A stretch of DNA of 64,000 nt. Source: Panacagrimonas perspica. Lineage in GTDB: Bacteria > Pseudomonadota > Gammaproteobacteria > Nevskiales > Nevskiaceae. The DNA is taken from assembly GCF_004364935.1 (NCBI RefSeq), contig NZ_SOBT01000008.1:2049534-2113533 (forward strand), read 5' to 3'. The position numbers and the translations under genes are program-made. This document shows, in pieces, positions 38,228 to 45,778 of this stretch (the stretch's first letter is position 1; each line of letters begins with the position of its first letter). A model generated the notes under the pieces. The model was not told the origin of the DNA, ran no database searches, and was given only the letters and a program-made list of their open reading frames with translations.

Positions 38228-38239
38228 GACGTCACCTAT

Positions 38240-38911
38240 TCAGGCCGACTGCACGGCCCGATCCAGCACGCCGAGCAGGGCTTCCGGCTCCGGACGCCGC
38301 GTGTAGTCCGGGTTGACCTCGGCGTAGACGATCGTGCCGTCCTGCGCGATGACGTAGCGCGCCGGCATCGGCAACGTCCACGACGGATCCTCGTTGAACG
38401 CCGGCAGGTCGATCCTGGCGCCCTGGTACAGGTCGCGCAGGTCCTGCGGCAGCGCGAAGCGCAGCCCGAAAGCGGCGCCGACCGCGCCGCCAGCGTCCGA
38501 CAGGATCGGGAAGCCGACCTGGTTCTGCCGCATCGACTTGCGGCTGTTCGCCGGTGTCTGCGGAGAGATCGCGACGAGGCTCGCGCCCAGGCGTTCGTAA
38601 GTCGTCAACAGGGCCTGCAAGGCCTGCAGCTCGAAGTTGCAGTAAGGGCACCAGACGCCGCGATAAAACGTCACGATCAGCGGGCCGCGTGCGAGCCGTT
38701 CGGCCGACGAGACCACGTTGCCGTCGGCATCCGGCAAGTCGAACGCAGGCGCGCGGTCGCCGACCTTCCTGGCGAGCGCCGCCGCGCCGGATGCCTTCAA
38801 CGCCGCGGTGGCGCGATGCATCGTCTCGATGTGCTCGCGCTTCATGTTGTACGGAGGCTTGCCGCCCTCGAAGTCGGACTTGAAGGCGTCGAGCCGGGAT
38901 TGAAGGGTCAC
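38240..38911 (-). CDS. Peroxiredoxin-like AhpC/TSA family protein
   Basis: A 223-residue thioredoxin-fold protein with the redox motif YRGVWCPYCNFEL, a CxxC in the peroxidatic position. It is preceded by APAFDLPDADGNVV, as in AhpC/TSA and DUF899-like reductants. A helical N-terminal extension of about 60 residues precedes the fold. GTG 38911 is chosen because GGAGG lies five bases upstream; GTG 38926 is an alternative. The peroxide or thiol substrate is not determined. It lies downstream of the acyl-CoA dehydrogenase gene on the same strand. Confidence 0.85.
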   Translation of the reverse strand: MTLQSRLDAFKSDFEGGKPPYNMKREHIETMHRATAALKASGAAALARKVGDRAPAFDLPDADGNVVSSAERLARGPLIVTFYRGVWCPYCNFELQALQALLTTYERLGASLVAISPQTPANSRKSMRQNQVGFPILSDAGGAVGAAFGLRFALPQDLRDLYQGARIDLPAFNEDPSWTLPMPARYVIAQDGTIVYAEVNPDYTRRPEPEALLGVLDRAVQSA

Positions 38912-38983
38912 GCTTGCCTCCAGCACACAGGCACCGGACGGAGCGCCATCGCAACAGCGCTCGTGGAGCCCGCAAGGAACTCG

Positions 38984-40231
38984 TTACCGGCCTTCGGCCG
39001 AGGCCATCGGGTCGTAACCCTCGGCCTGGAACTTGCGGTGGAGCTGGCGACGCCGAACACCCATGTTGCCGCCGTCGTACAGCGGGAAGCACAGCGCGTC
39101 CTGGATCAGTCCGGACAGCGGGCTCAGGTCGCTGTAGCTGTTCACGCCGACCAGGCGCATCGCGTCGTAGACGACCTGCACGCACAGCTCGGAGGAATAG
39201 ACCTTGGTCATGATCGCGAGCTCGTCGCTGCGGCGATCGGTGATGTCGAGCTGGTGACAGGCCTTCCAGGTGAGATAGCGCGCCGCCTCGATGCGCATCT
39301 TGAGGTCGGCGAGCATGTAGCCCGCGTTCTGGTACTCGATTACCGGCACCGGGCCATTGCGCTTGTCGGTCTTGGCGAACTCGAACGCGATGTCGAACGC
39401 GGCGCGCATCACGCCGGTGCAGGCGGCGCCGATCAGCGCCGCCGTCCACGAGAACGCGTGCTGGCAGATCTTGGCGCCGTCGCCGGGCTTGCCCAGGATG
39501 TTGCCGGCAGGGACGCGGACGTCGTTGAAGTGGATGCGCGGCGAGGCGACCGCGCGATGACCCGCGGTATCCAGGTAGCTGACGACCTCGAGCCCCTTGG
39601 ACGAACCCGGCACGACGATGACCGCGAGCGACTCCGCCGGCGGCTTGTTCGGATCGGTGCGGCAGACCACGGTCAGGAGCTGCGCGCCCTTGCCATCCCA
39701 ACCGCTGCCGTTGGTGGTGAAGTGTTTCTTGCCATTGATGACCCACTCGTCGCCCTCGAGACGGGCGAAGGTCTGCACGCCGGCGGTGGGATCCGGGTTG
39801 TCGAAGTTGGCGCTGCCGCCGACCTCGGTGAACGCGAACGAGGCGAGCCGCTCGCCCGGCTTTTCGAGGATCTCGCCGATCCACTTCTTCTTCTGCTCGT
39901 GCGTGCCGTAGCCCAGGATCGGCTCCATGCCCAGCCCGGTGCCGAGCAGGGTCGTCGGCACGTTGATGTCCACGGCGCTGAGTTCCTCGGCCGCCAGCGC
40001 GAAATCGAGCGCCGACATGCCCCCGCCGCCATATTCCTTCGGGAACAGCGCGTGCACGAAGCCGGCTTGCGCCATCTGCGCATAGAACGGCTGCGTCGCG
40101 AAGAATCGCTGCTCGGGACGCGGCAACGGATCGATGACACCTCGAACCTTGGTCAGCACTTCCTTGCCGAAGGCGCGGGCACCGGCCTGCAGGGCCTTCT
40201 GTTCGGGGCTGAGCGTGAAATCGATGGCCAT
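38984..40231 (-). CDS. Acyl-CoA dehydrogenase family protein with Asp at the usual catalytic Glu position
   Basis: A 415-residue FAD enzyme with the three-part acyl-CoA dehydrogenase fold. The N-terminal helical domain is followed by the flavin and substrate segment SFAFTEVGGSANFDNP, the beta-domain, and the C-terminal four-helix domain with the FAD-binding VYDAMRLVGVNSYS. Where many members have a catalytic Glu in a YEGT motif, this one has LYDGGN with Asp386. The alternative helix-G glutamate of isovaleryl-CoA dehydrogenases is not seen. ATG 40231 is preceded by AGGAG. It is divergent from an AraC regulator, which may control it. Confidence 0.88.
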   Translation of the reverse strand: MAIDFTLSPEQKALQAGARAFGKEVLTKVRGVIDPLPRPEQRFFATQPFYAQMAQAGFVHALFPKEYGGGGMSALDFALAAEELSAVDINVPTTLLGTGLGMEPILGYGTHEQKKKWIGEILEKPGERLASFAFTEVGGSANFDNPDPTAGVQTFARLEGDEWVINGKKHFTTNGSGWDGKGAQLLTVVCRTDPNKPPAESLAVIVVPGSSKGLEVVSYLDTAGHRAVASPRIHFNDVRVPAGNILGKPGDGAKICQHAFSWTAALIGAACTGVMRAAFDIAFEFAKTDKRNGPVPVIEYQNAGYMLADLKMRIEAARYLTWKACHQLDITDRRSDELAIMTKVYSSELCVQVVYDAMRLVGVNSYSDLSPLSGLIQDALCFPLYDGGNMGVRRRQLHRKFQAEGYDPMASAEGR

Positions 40232-40374
40232 GGCGGGCTCCTGTCGTCGGTGGTATGCAGTGTGCTTAAACTTACGCCAGTCGAAGCCTAGCGCTGCATC
40301 CGGACGGCCACTCGTCCAATCGCGCACGGCGACTCGACTTTCCGCGCAGCGCGTCCGTACCCACCGGGGGCAGC

Positions 40375-41346
40375 ATGAAGACCTGGGACACCCACCACCT
40401 GTCGGCCAACCACCGGTTCGGCTACTGGCGCGACGTGCTGTGCGAGGCCTTCACCGCGCTCGACTCCACGCCGCAGGACCGCACGGATTACCGCAGCACG
40501 GTGACGCTGCACGAGCTAGCGGACGTCAACGCGGCGGAACTGTCCTCGTTCTCGCAGCTCGTGACCCGTGGTCGCGAGCAGATCCGTCGGCGCGCCGACG
40601 AGTTCTATTTCGCCAACCTGCAGGTCGCCGGCGATTGCGAGGTCGAGCAGGACGGGCGCCGCATTCACGTGAAGCCCGGGAGCTTCTACCTGGTCGATAC
40701 GACGCGTCCGTACTCGTTGCGCTTCCTCGAAACCTTCCGGACCGTGTCGTTCCGGATTCCGCATCACCAGCTGACGCCGCTGATCGCGGACCCGCGCAAG
40801 GCGACGGCGCGCCTCGTGAGTTCATCCAATGCGCTCGGACAACTCGCCACCGCGCATATGGCCGGCGTGCTGCAGTGCGCCCCCACCGCCTCGCCCGCCG
40901 TGGCCGCGACGCTCGCCGATACCCTGGCGAGCCTGATCTCGGTCTCCGTGCTCGGCGCCACGCAGGCTACGGATGGCGCTCGCGAGGATGCGCGCCGCGC
41001 GTTCCGTGCTTCGATCGTGCATCACGTGAACGCGAACAGCGCGAACCCCGACCTGTCGGTCGCATCCGTGGCGGCGCGCTTTCGCGTTTCGCCGCGCTAC
41101 GTCCACGACGTGTTCGGCGAACAGTCGTCGTCGTTCGCGCAGACGGTGCTCGAGAACCGGCTCGAGACCGCCGCCCGGCTGCTGCTCGCCGATCCGTCGA
41201 TCCGCGTCACCGAGGCCGCGCTGCGCAGCGGCTTCGGCGATCTGTCGTACTTCGGCCGCGCGTTCCATCGCCGCTACGGCGTGGCGCCGCGCGAGTGGCG
41301 TCGTGATGTGTCGAGCCGCCCGACTTCGCCGGCCGACGACGGCTAG
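40375..41346 (+). CDS. AraC-family transcriptional regulator
   Basis: A 323-residue regulator. The N-terminal AraC-binding-like cupin domain contains HVKPGSFYLVDTTRPYSL. A C-terminal pair of helix-turn-helices follows (about 225-315), with LSVASVAARFRVSPRYVHDVF and the conserved FGDLSYFGRAFHRRYGVAPREWR. It is divergent from the acyl-CoA dehydrogenase gene (143-base gap) and overlaps the convergent GST-like gene by four bases. A role in controlling fatty or aromatic acyl-CoA oxidation is inferred only. Confidence 0.9.
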   Translation: MKTWDTHHLSANHRFGYWRDVLCEAFTALDSTPQDRTDYRSTVTLHELADVNAAELSSFSQLVTRGREQIRRRADEFYFANLQVAGDCEVEQDGRRIHVKPGSFYLVDTTRPYSLRFLETFRTVSFRIPHHQLTPLIADPRKATARLVSSSNALGQLATAHMAGVLQCAPTASPAVAATLADTLASLISVSVLGATQATDGAREDARRAFRASIVHHVNANSANPDLSVASVAARFRVSPRYVHDVFGEQSSSFAQTVLENRLETAARLLLADPSIRVTEAALRSGFGDLSYFGRAFHRRYGVAPREWRRDVSSRPTSPADDG

Positions 41347-42290
41347 CCGACCTTGGTGACGCTGAACGCCTCCGGCGGGAAATGCACGATTACCGTCCCC
41401 GCCCGCGCATCCTCGCGCCGCACCGCCACCTCGAAGGCGTTGGCAATCACCAGTTCGCCCTCGACCTGGTCGGGCGCGTAGTCCGTCGCCCCGATCTTCA
41501 CGCGATCGCCGAGGCGCGCCTGCGGCAGCGCCAACGGCGCTCCCGGCAGCGGCGGCTGCGATGTTCGGGTTGCCCGGCACAGCTCGACTGCCGCCGCACC
41601 GTCCAGCTCGCTGAACGGACCATCACCGAACGCCAGGATCCGATCCGCCCACGCGCATAGTTTCGGAAACGCCTTCAATTCGGCCTTGATGCCGGCGTTG
41701 GTGTAGATGAACCAGATCGGGTTGTAGACCGCGAAATCGATCTGCGTCGGCGCGTCGCCGCCCAGAAAGGGCTTCACGCCGAGCTGCGTCTCGATCGTCG
41801 CGAAGACAGCCGGCAGTTCAGCGCGCGCGGTCTCGAGATTCGGCCCTGGCAGTGTGCCGCCCTGCGCGAACATCGCGGCACGGTCCTTCAGGAACGTATC
41901 GAGCATCCCGGGCGGCAACGCCGAACTGAAGGCGGCGACGCCCTGCGGCTGAAAGAACAGCGCCACCGCGTTGAAGAACAACGTCTGGTCCACCCAGCGC
42001 TCGATCATCAGCGTCGCGGCCTCGGCGCCCGGCGGGATCAGCGGGCGCTCCGGCTTCAGGCGGTCGATGACACGGCACATGAGCTTGGTGTCGCAGTACA
42101 CGTCGTGGCCGACCTGCAGGATCGGCGCCTTGCGATAGCCCCCCGTCAGCGCGATCTGGTCCGGCTTGGGCAGCACCGGCGGCGCCTGCACCGACTGCCA
42201 GGCCATCTGCTTGTACCCGAACACCTTGCGCACCTTCTCGGAGAAGGGCGACGCGGCGTAGTGGTGAAAGATGGGCGTGCTGGCGCTCAT
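41343..42290 (-). CDS. Glutathione S-transferase-like protein with extra C-terminal domain
   Basis: A 315-residue protein. The N-terminal thioredoxin-like domain starts FHHYAASPFSEKVRKVFGY, with SPFSEK in the GST active-site position, and continues to YRKAPILQVGHDVYCDTKLM. A helical GST C-terminal domain has DAPTQIDFAVYNPIWF. A further domain of about 80 residues (from about 235), largely beta, ends at the C-terminus and is not part of a normal GST. The substrate is unknown. Confidence 0.8.
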   Translation of the reverse strand: MSASTPIFHHYAASPFSEKVRKVFGYKQMAWQSVQAPPVLPKPDQIALTGGYRKAPILQVGHDVYCDTKLMCRVIDRLKPERPLIPPGAEAATLMIERWVDQTLFFNAVALFFQPQGVAAFSSALPPGMLDTFLKDRAAMFAQGGTLPGPNLETARAELPAVFATIETQLGVKPFLGGDAPTQIDFAVYNPIWFIYTNAGIKAELKAFPKLCAWADRILAFGDGPFSELDGAAAVELCRATRTSQPPLPGAPLALPQARLGDRVKIGATDYAPDQVEGELVIANAFEVAVRREDARAGTVIVHFPPEAFSVTKVG

Positions 42291-42348
42291 GCTCGGCTCC
42301 TCGTTCTTGTCGGACCGGAAGCATAGCCGCGGCGTCAGGTCGTGTGCC

Positions 42349-43722
42349 CTAGCCGGCCAGTGCGGACTTCTCGGGCGGCTCTTCGGCGCGGTGCACGCGA
42401 TGCGGCGGGAAATGGCACAGGAAGGTGCTTCCCTGCCCGAGCTGGCTCTGGATCTCGAGATGGCCTTCGTGGCGTTGCAGCGCGTGCTTGACGATCGACA
42501 GGCCCAGCCCGGTACCGCCGCTGGCGCGCGAGCGGCCCACGTCGACGCGATAGAAACGTTCGGTCAGGCGCGGGATGTCGTCGTCGGCGATCCCGATGCC
42601 GCTGTCGGTGACGGTGAAATGCGCGCCCTCTTCGTCACCGAACCACCGCACCTCGATACGTCCCTGCGGCGGCGTGTATCGAATGGCATTGGTCACCAGG
42701 TTGGAGAAGATGCTCTGCGCCTCGGTCTCGCGACCGAACAGGAACAGCTCGGGATCGATGCTCGCTTCGATCGTGTGCGAACCGAGCGACATCGCCCGCG
42801 CCTCCTCGAGCACTCGCGTCAGGACCGACGGCACGTCGAGCACTTCCTGCTTGGCGTCCACGTCGGATTCGAGCTTGGCCAGCTTGAGCATGTCGTTGAT
42901 CAGCGACTCCATGCGCGTGGACTGCGCACGCATCTCGTTGAGCGGCATCCGCCAGGGCGCGAGCGGACCCGGGCCTCGCGACTCCGGCTCGATCATGTCC
43001 AGATAACCGCGCAGCACCGTCAACGGCGTGCGCAGTTCGTGCGAGGCGTTGGCGACGAAATCGCGCCGCGCCGTCTCGAGCCGTCGCAGCTCCGAGACAT
43101 CACGCACGATCATCAGCCGCTGGTTGTTGCCATACGGGATGATCTTCATCGCGATGCGCACGCCGCGATTGATCGGCGAGGCGACTTCGACCTCACCCAG
43201 GTACTCGTTGTCGGTGAAGTACTGCGCGAATTCGGGATTGCGGATCAGGTTGGGAATACGGATGCCGACGTCCTGCTGCCCGCGCAGTCCGAGCATCGCC
43301 TGCGCCGCCTTGTTGAACCATGCGATCTCGCCGCGTTCGCCGAGCACGACCGCACCGTCGGGCAGCGCAGCGGTCGACGCCTGGAATTCGGAGACGATCG
43401 CAGCGAGTTTCCTCTTGCGCTTGCGATTGCGCTTCTGCAGGTCCAGCAGCTTCTCGAACACATCACCCCAGATGCCGCCGGGTTCGTGCAGTTCGACGTA
43501 CTTGGGCGCCTCGAGCCACTGGCGCAATGCCCTCAGATGACGAAGCTGGATGCCGAGATAGAGCGTGACAGCGACTGAATATCCAAGCAGGGCATGGTCG
43601 AAGAGCCAGCCGACGATGGCACCCGCGAGGCAGATGCCGACGATCTTCGAGACCTCGCGCCGCAGCGCGTGGTGCACCGCCCTGAAGACCGGCACCTTTT
43701 CCTTGCCGTCCGGCGGGGTCAC
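42349..43722 (-). CDS. phoR: Phosphate regulon sensor histidine kinase PhoR
   Basis: A 457-residue inner-membrane kinase sensing phosphate status together with the Pst system and phosphorylating PhoB. Two membrane helices lie near residues 28-58. A linker and PAS domain follow (LPDGAVVLGERGEIAWFN). The phospho-accepting His is in ANASHELRTPLTVL. ATPase boxes are NLVTNAIRYT (N), DSGIGIADDD (G1) and GTGLGLSIVKH (G2). It starts with GTG 43722, 26 bases after phoB. Confidence 0.94.
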   Translation of the reverse strand: MTPPDGKEKVPVFRAVHHALRREVSKIVGICLAGAIVGWLFDHALLGYSVAVTLYLGIQLRHLRALRQWLEAPKYVELHEPGGIWGDVFEKLLDLQKRNRKRKRKLAAIVSEFQASTAALPDGAVVLGERGEIAWFNKAAQAMLGLRGQQDVGIRIPNLIRNPEFAQYFTDNEYLGEVEVASPINRGVRIAMKIIPYGNNQRLMIVRDVSELRRLETARRDFVANASHELRTPLTVLRGYLDMIEPESRGPGPLAPWRMPLNEMRAQSTRMESLINDMLKLAKLESDVDAKQEVLDVPSVLTRVLEEARAMSLGSHTIEASIDPELFLFGRETEAQSIFSNLVTNAIRYTPPQGRIEVRWFGDEEGAHFTVTDSGIGIADDDIPRLTERFYRVDVGRSRASGGTGLGLSIVKHALQRHEGHLEIQSQLGQGSTFLCHFPPHRVHRAEEPPEKSALAG

Positions 43723-43748
43723 CGCCGGCGGCTTTGCCGGCGCGTCGT

Positions 43749-44447
43749 TCAGAACTTCTCCGAGAAGCGATACCCGGTTCCGCGCACGGTCTGGATCATG
43801 TTGTCGAAGCCGAACGGCTGCAGCGCCTTGCGCAGCCTGCGGATGTGCACGTCGACGGTGCGCTCTTCGACGTAGATGTTCTGGCCCCAGACGCGGTCGA
43901 GCACCTGCTCACGGGTATAGACGCGCTCGGGGTGGCTGATGAAGAAGTGCAGCAGCCGGTATTCGGTGGGACCCAAGCGGATCGGCTCGCCCTTGGCGCT
44001 GACGCGCTGGCTCGCGTGGTCCACTTCCAGGCCCGCCACTTCGAGCTTCTCGTCTTCACCGCCGGGCGTTGCGCGACGCAGCACGGCGTGGATTCGCGCA
44101 ATCAGCTCAGGAAAGGAGAAAGGCTTGGAGACGTAGTCGTCGCATCCGCTGTTGAGGCCGCGAACCTTGTCCTCTTCCTCGGCACGCGCCGTCAGCATGA
44201 TGATCGGGATGTCCTTGGTCGTCGCGCTGCCCTTGAGTTCGCGGGCCAGTTCGATTCCCGAGACCCCCGGCATCATCCAGTCCAGCAGGATCAGTTCCGG
44301 ACGTTCGTCCGCGATGCACATGCGTGCATCGGCGGCGCTCGGCGCCGTGGCCACCCGGAAGTTCGCCCGCTCGAGCGCGAACTTCACCATTTCCCGGATG
44401 GAAGCTTCGTCTTCGACGACGAGTACGAGTTTGTCTTGCATGCCCAT
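43749..44447 (-). CDS. phoB: Phosphate regulon response regulator PhoB
   Basis: A 232-residue OmpR/PhoB-type regulator. The receiver domain has the acidic pair in VVEDEASI, the phospho-accepting Asp in [13 protein letters not shown], the switch Thr in [10 protein letters not shown] and the Lys in [10 protein letters not shown]. The winged-helix DNA-binding domain has [24 protein letters not shown] and [14 protein letters not shown]. Its length is equal to known PhoB proteins. A CTGTCAT-like half-site immediately precedes the start, but no full Pho box was clear. Confidence 0.95.
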   Translation of the reverse strand: MGMQDKLVLVVEDEASIREMVKFALERANFRVATAPSAADARMCIADERPELILLDWMMPGVSGIELARELKGSATTKDIPIIMLTARAEEEDKVRGLNSGCDDYVSKPFSFPELIARIHAVLRRATPGGEDEKLEVAGLEVDHASQRVSAKGEPIRLGPTEYRLLHFFISHPERVYTREQVLDRVWGQNIYVEERTVDVHIRRLRKALQPFGFDNMIQTVRGTGYRFSEKF

Positions 44448-44554
44448 GACAGAACTTTAAGTCTGGAACATTTCGACCATGTTACAGCGACCCCTGAAAA
44501 TCCACGCGGATCGAAGAAGACGGCTGTCACGCAAACGACACGAAGCACTCCGCC

Positions 44555-45778
44555 TCATGCGAGCGGTTCGACCACAGCCGCTTCGGGCGCGACATCCGGC
44601 ATGCGACGACGGAGCAAAGTGGCGCCGAACAACGTCGACAGCACACCGCAGACTGCCATGATCGCCATCATCGGCAAGCCGGTCTGGCCGTCCCAGAAGC
44701 TCACGGCCAGACCCGAGAGCATGCCCACGAAGAACGACAGCGCACCGAGCAGGGCGGACGCGGCGCCCGCGACGCGGCCCTGGTCCGCCATCGCCATCGC
44801 GCCGGTGTTGGGGCTGATGACGCCCATGCTCGCGACGAACACGAACAGCCCGGACATGATCAGGGGCAGCGGCACGCCGCCGTGAAGCCCCATCGCCAGC
44901 AGCGCGAGTCCGGATGCGGCCGGGAGCCAGAAGCTCTTGCGGAGCACCTCGTTCGGCCGCTGCTTGCGCAGCCACCAGCCGTTGAGCTGGGATGCGGCGA
45001 TCAGCCCGAACGCGTTGAGCCCGAACACCATCGCGTACTGCTGCTCGCTCAGACCGTACAGCCCCATCAGCACGAACGGCGATCCGGCGATGTACGCGAA
45101 CATGCCGGCCATGCCGAAAGCGCCCGCCATCACCGGCAACAGCAGACGGCGATCCTTCATCAGCTCGGCGTAGGTGCGCAGACTGGTCCCGATCCGCAGC
45201 GGCCGCATATCGGTGCGGCGCAGGGACTCGGTCATGCCGAACCAGATCGCCACCATGCATCCGAGCGCGAACAGCGCCTGGAATACGAAGATCCCGCGCC
45301 AGCTCGCCACCACCAGCATCCATCCGCCCAGCATCGGCGCCAGGATCGGCGCAGCGCCCATCACCAGCATCAACGTCGACAGCGCACGCGCCGAGCCCTG
45401 GGGATCGAGACGATCGCGAATGACGGCGCGTGACACGACCATGCCGACACCACCGCCCAGCGCCTGCACGAGGCGCCAGAGCGTCAGCTGTTCGATGCTG
45501 CCCGAGAGTGCGCAGCCGATGGTGCCGACGAGGTAGATCGCCAGACCTGCGAGCAGTGGCGGGCGACGGCCGAACCGGTCGCTCAGCGGGCCGTACACGA
45601 GCTGCCCGATCGCAAGACCCGCCAGGAAGATGGGCAGCGTGCGTTCGACTGCGCCGCGCGGCGTTCCGAGGTCGCCGGCGATCACCAGAAACGCCGGCAG
45701 GTACATGTCGATGGACAGCGGACCGATCGCGGTCATCGCCCCCAGCAGCACCAGCCATCCCGGGAAATGCCGCCTCAT
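44555..45778 (-). CDS. Bcr/CflA-family multidrug MFS transporter
   Basis: A 407-residue drug:proton antiporter-type protein with 12 predicted helices. The N-terminal TAIGPLSIDMYLPAF is the Bcr/CflA signature. The loop GPLSDRFGRRPPLL is the MFS motif A, and motif C-like GAAPILAPMLGGW lies in helix 5. The start ATG 45778 overlaps the pepN stop (ATGA). The substrate cannot be told from sequence. Confidence 0.9.
   Translation of the reverse strand: MRRHFPGWLVLLGAMTAIGPLSIDMYLPAFLVIAGDLGTPRGAVERTLPIFLAGLAIGQLVYGPLSDRFGRRPPLLAGLAIYLVGTIGCALSGSIEQLTLWRLVQALGGGVGMVVSRAVIRDRLDPQGSARALSTLMLVMGAAPILAPMLGGWMLVVASWRGIFVFQALFALGCMVAIWFGMTESLRRTDMRPLRIGTSLRTYAELMKDRRLLLPVMAGAFGMAGMFAYIAGSPFVLMGLYGLSEQQYAMVFGLNAFGLIAASQLNGWWLRKQRPNEVLRKSFWLPAASGLALLAMGLHGGVPLPLIMSGLFVFVASMGVISPNTGAMAMADQGRVAGAASALLGALSFFVGMLSGLAVSFWDGQTGLPMMAIMAVCGVLSTLFGATLLRRRMPDVAPEAAVVEPLA

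Noticed and set aside
44430-44500. Possible Pho box upstream of phoB (CTGTCAT and CTGTAAC half-sites)
   Set aside because: The two half-sites are not in the 11-base tandem spacing required, so autoregulation by PhoB cannot be supported from this sequence.
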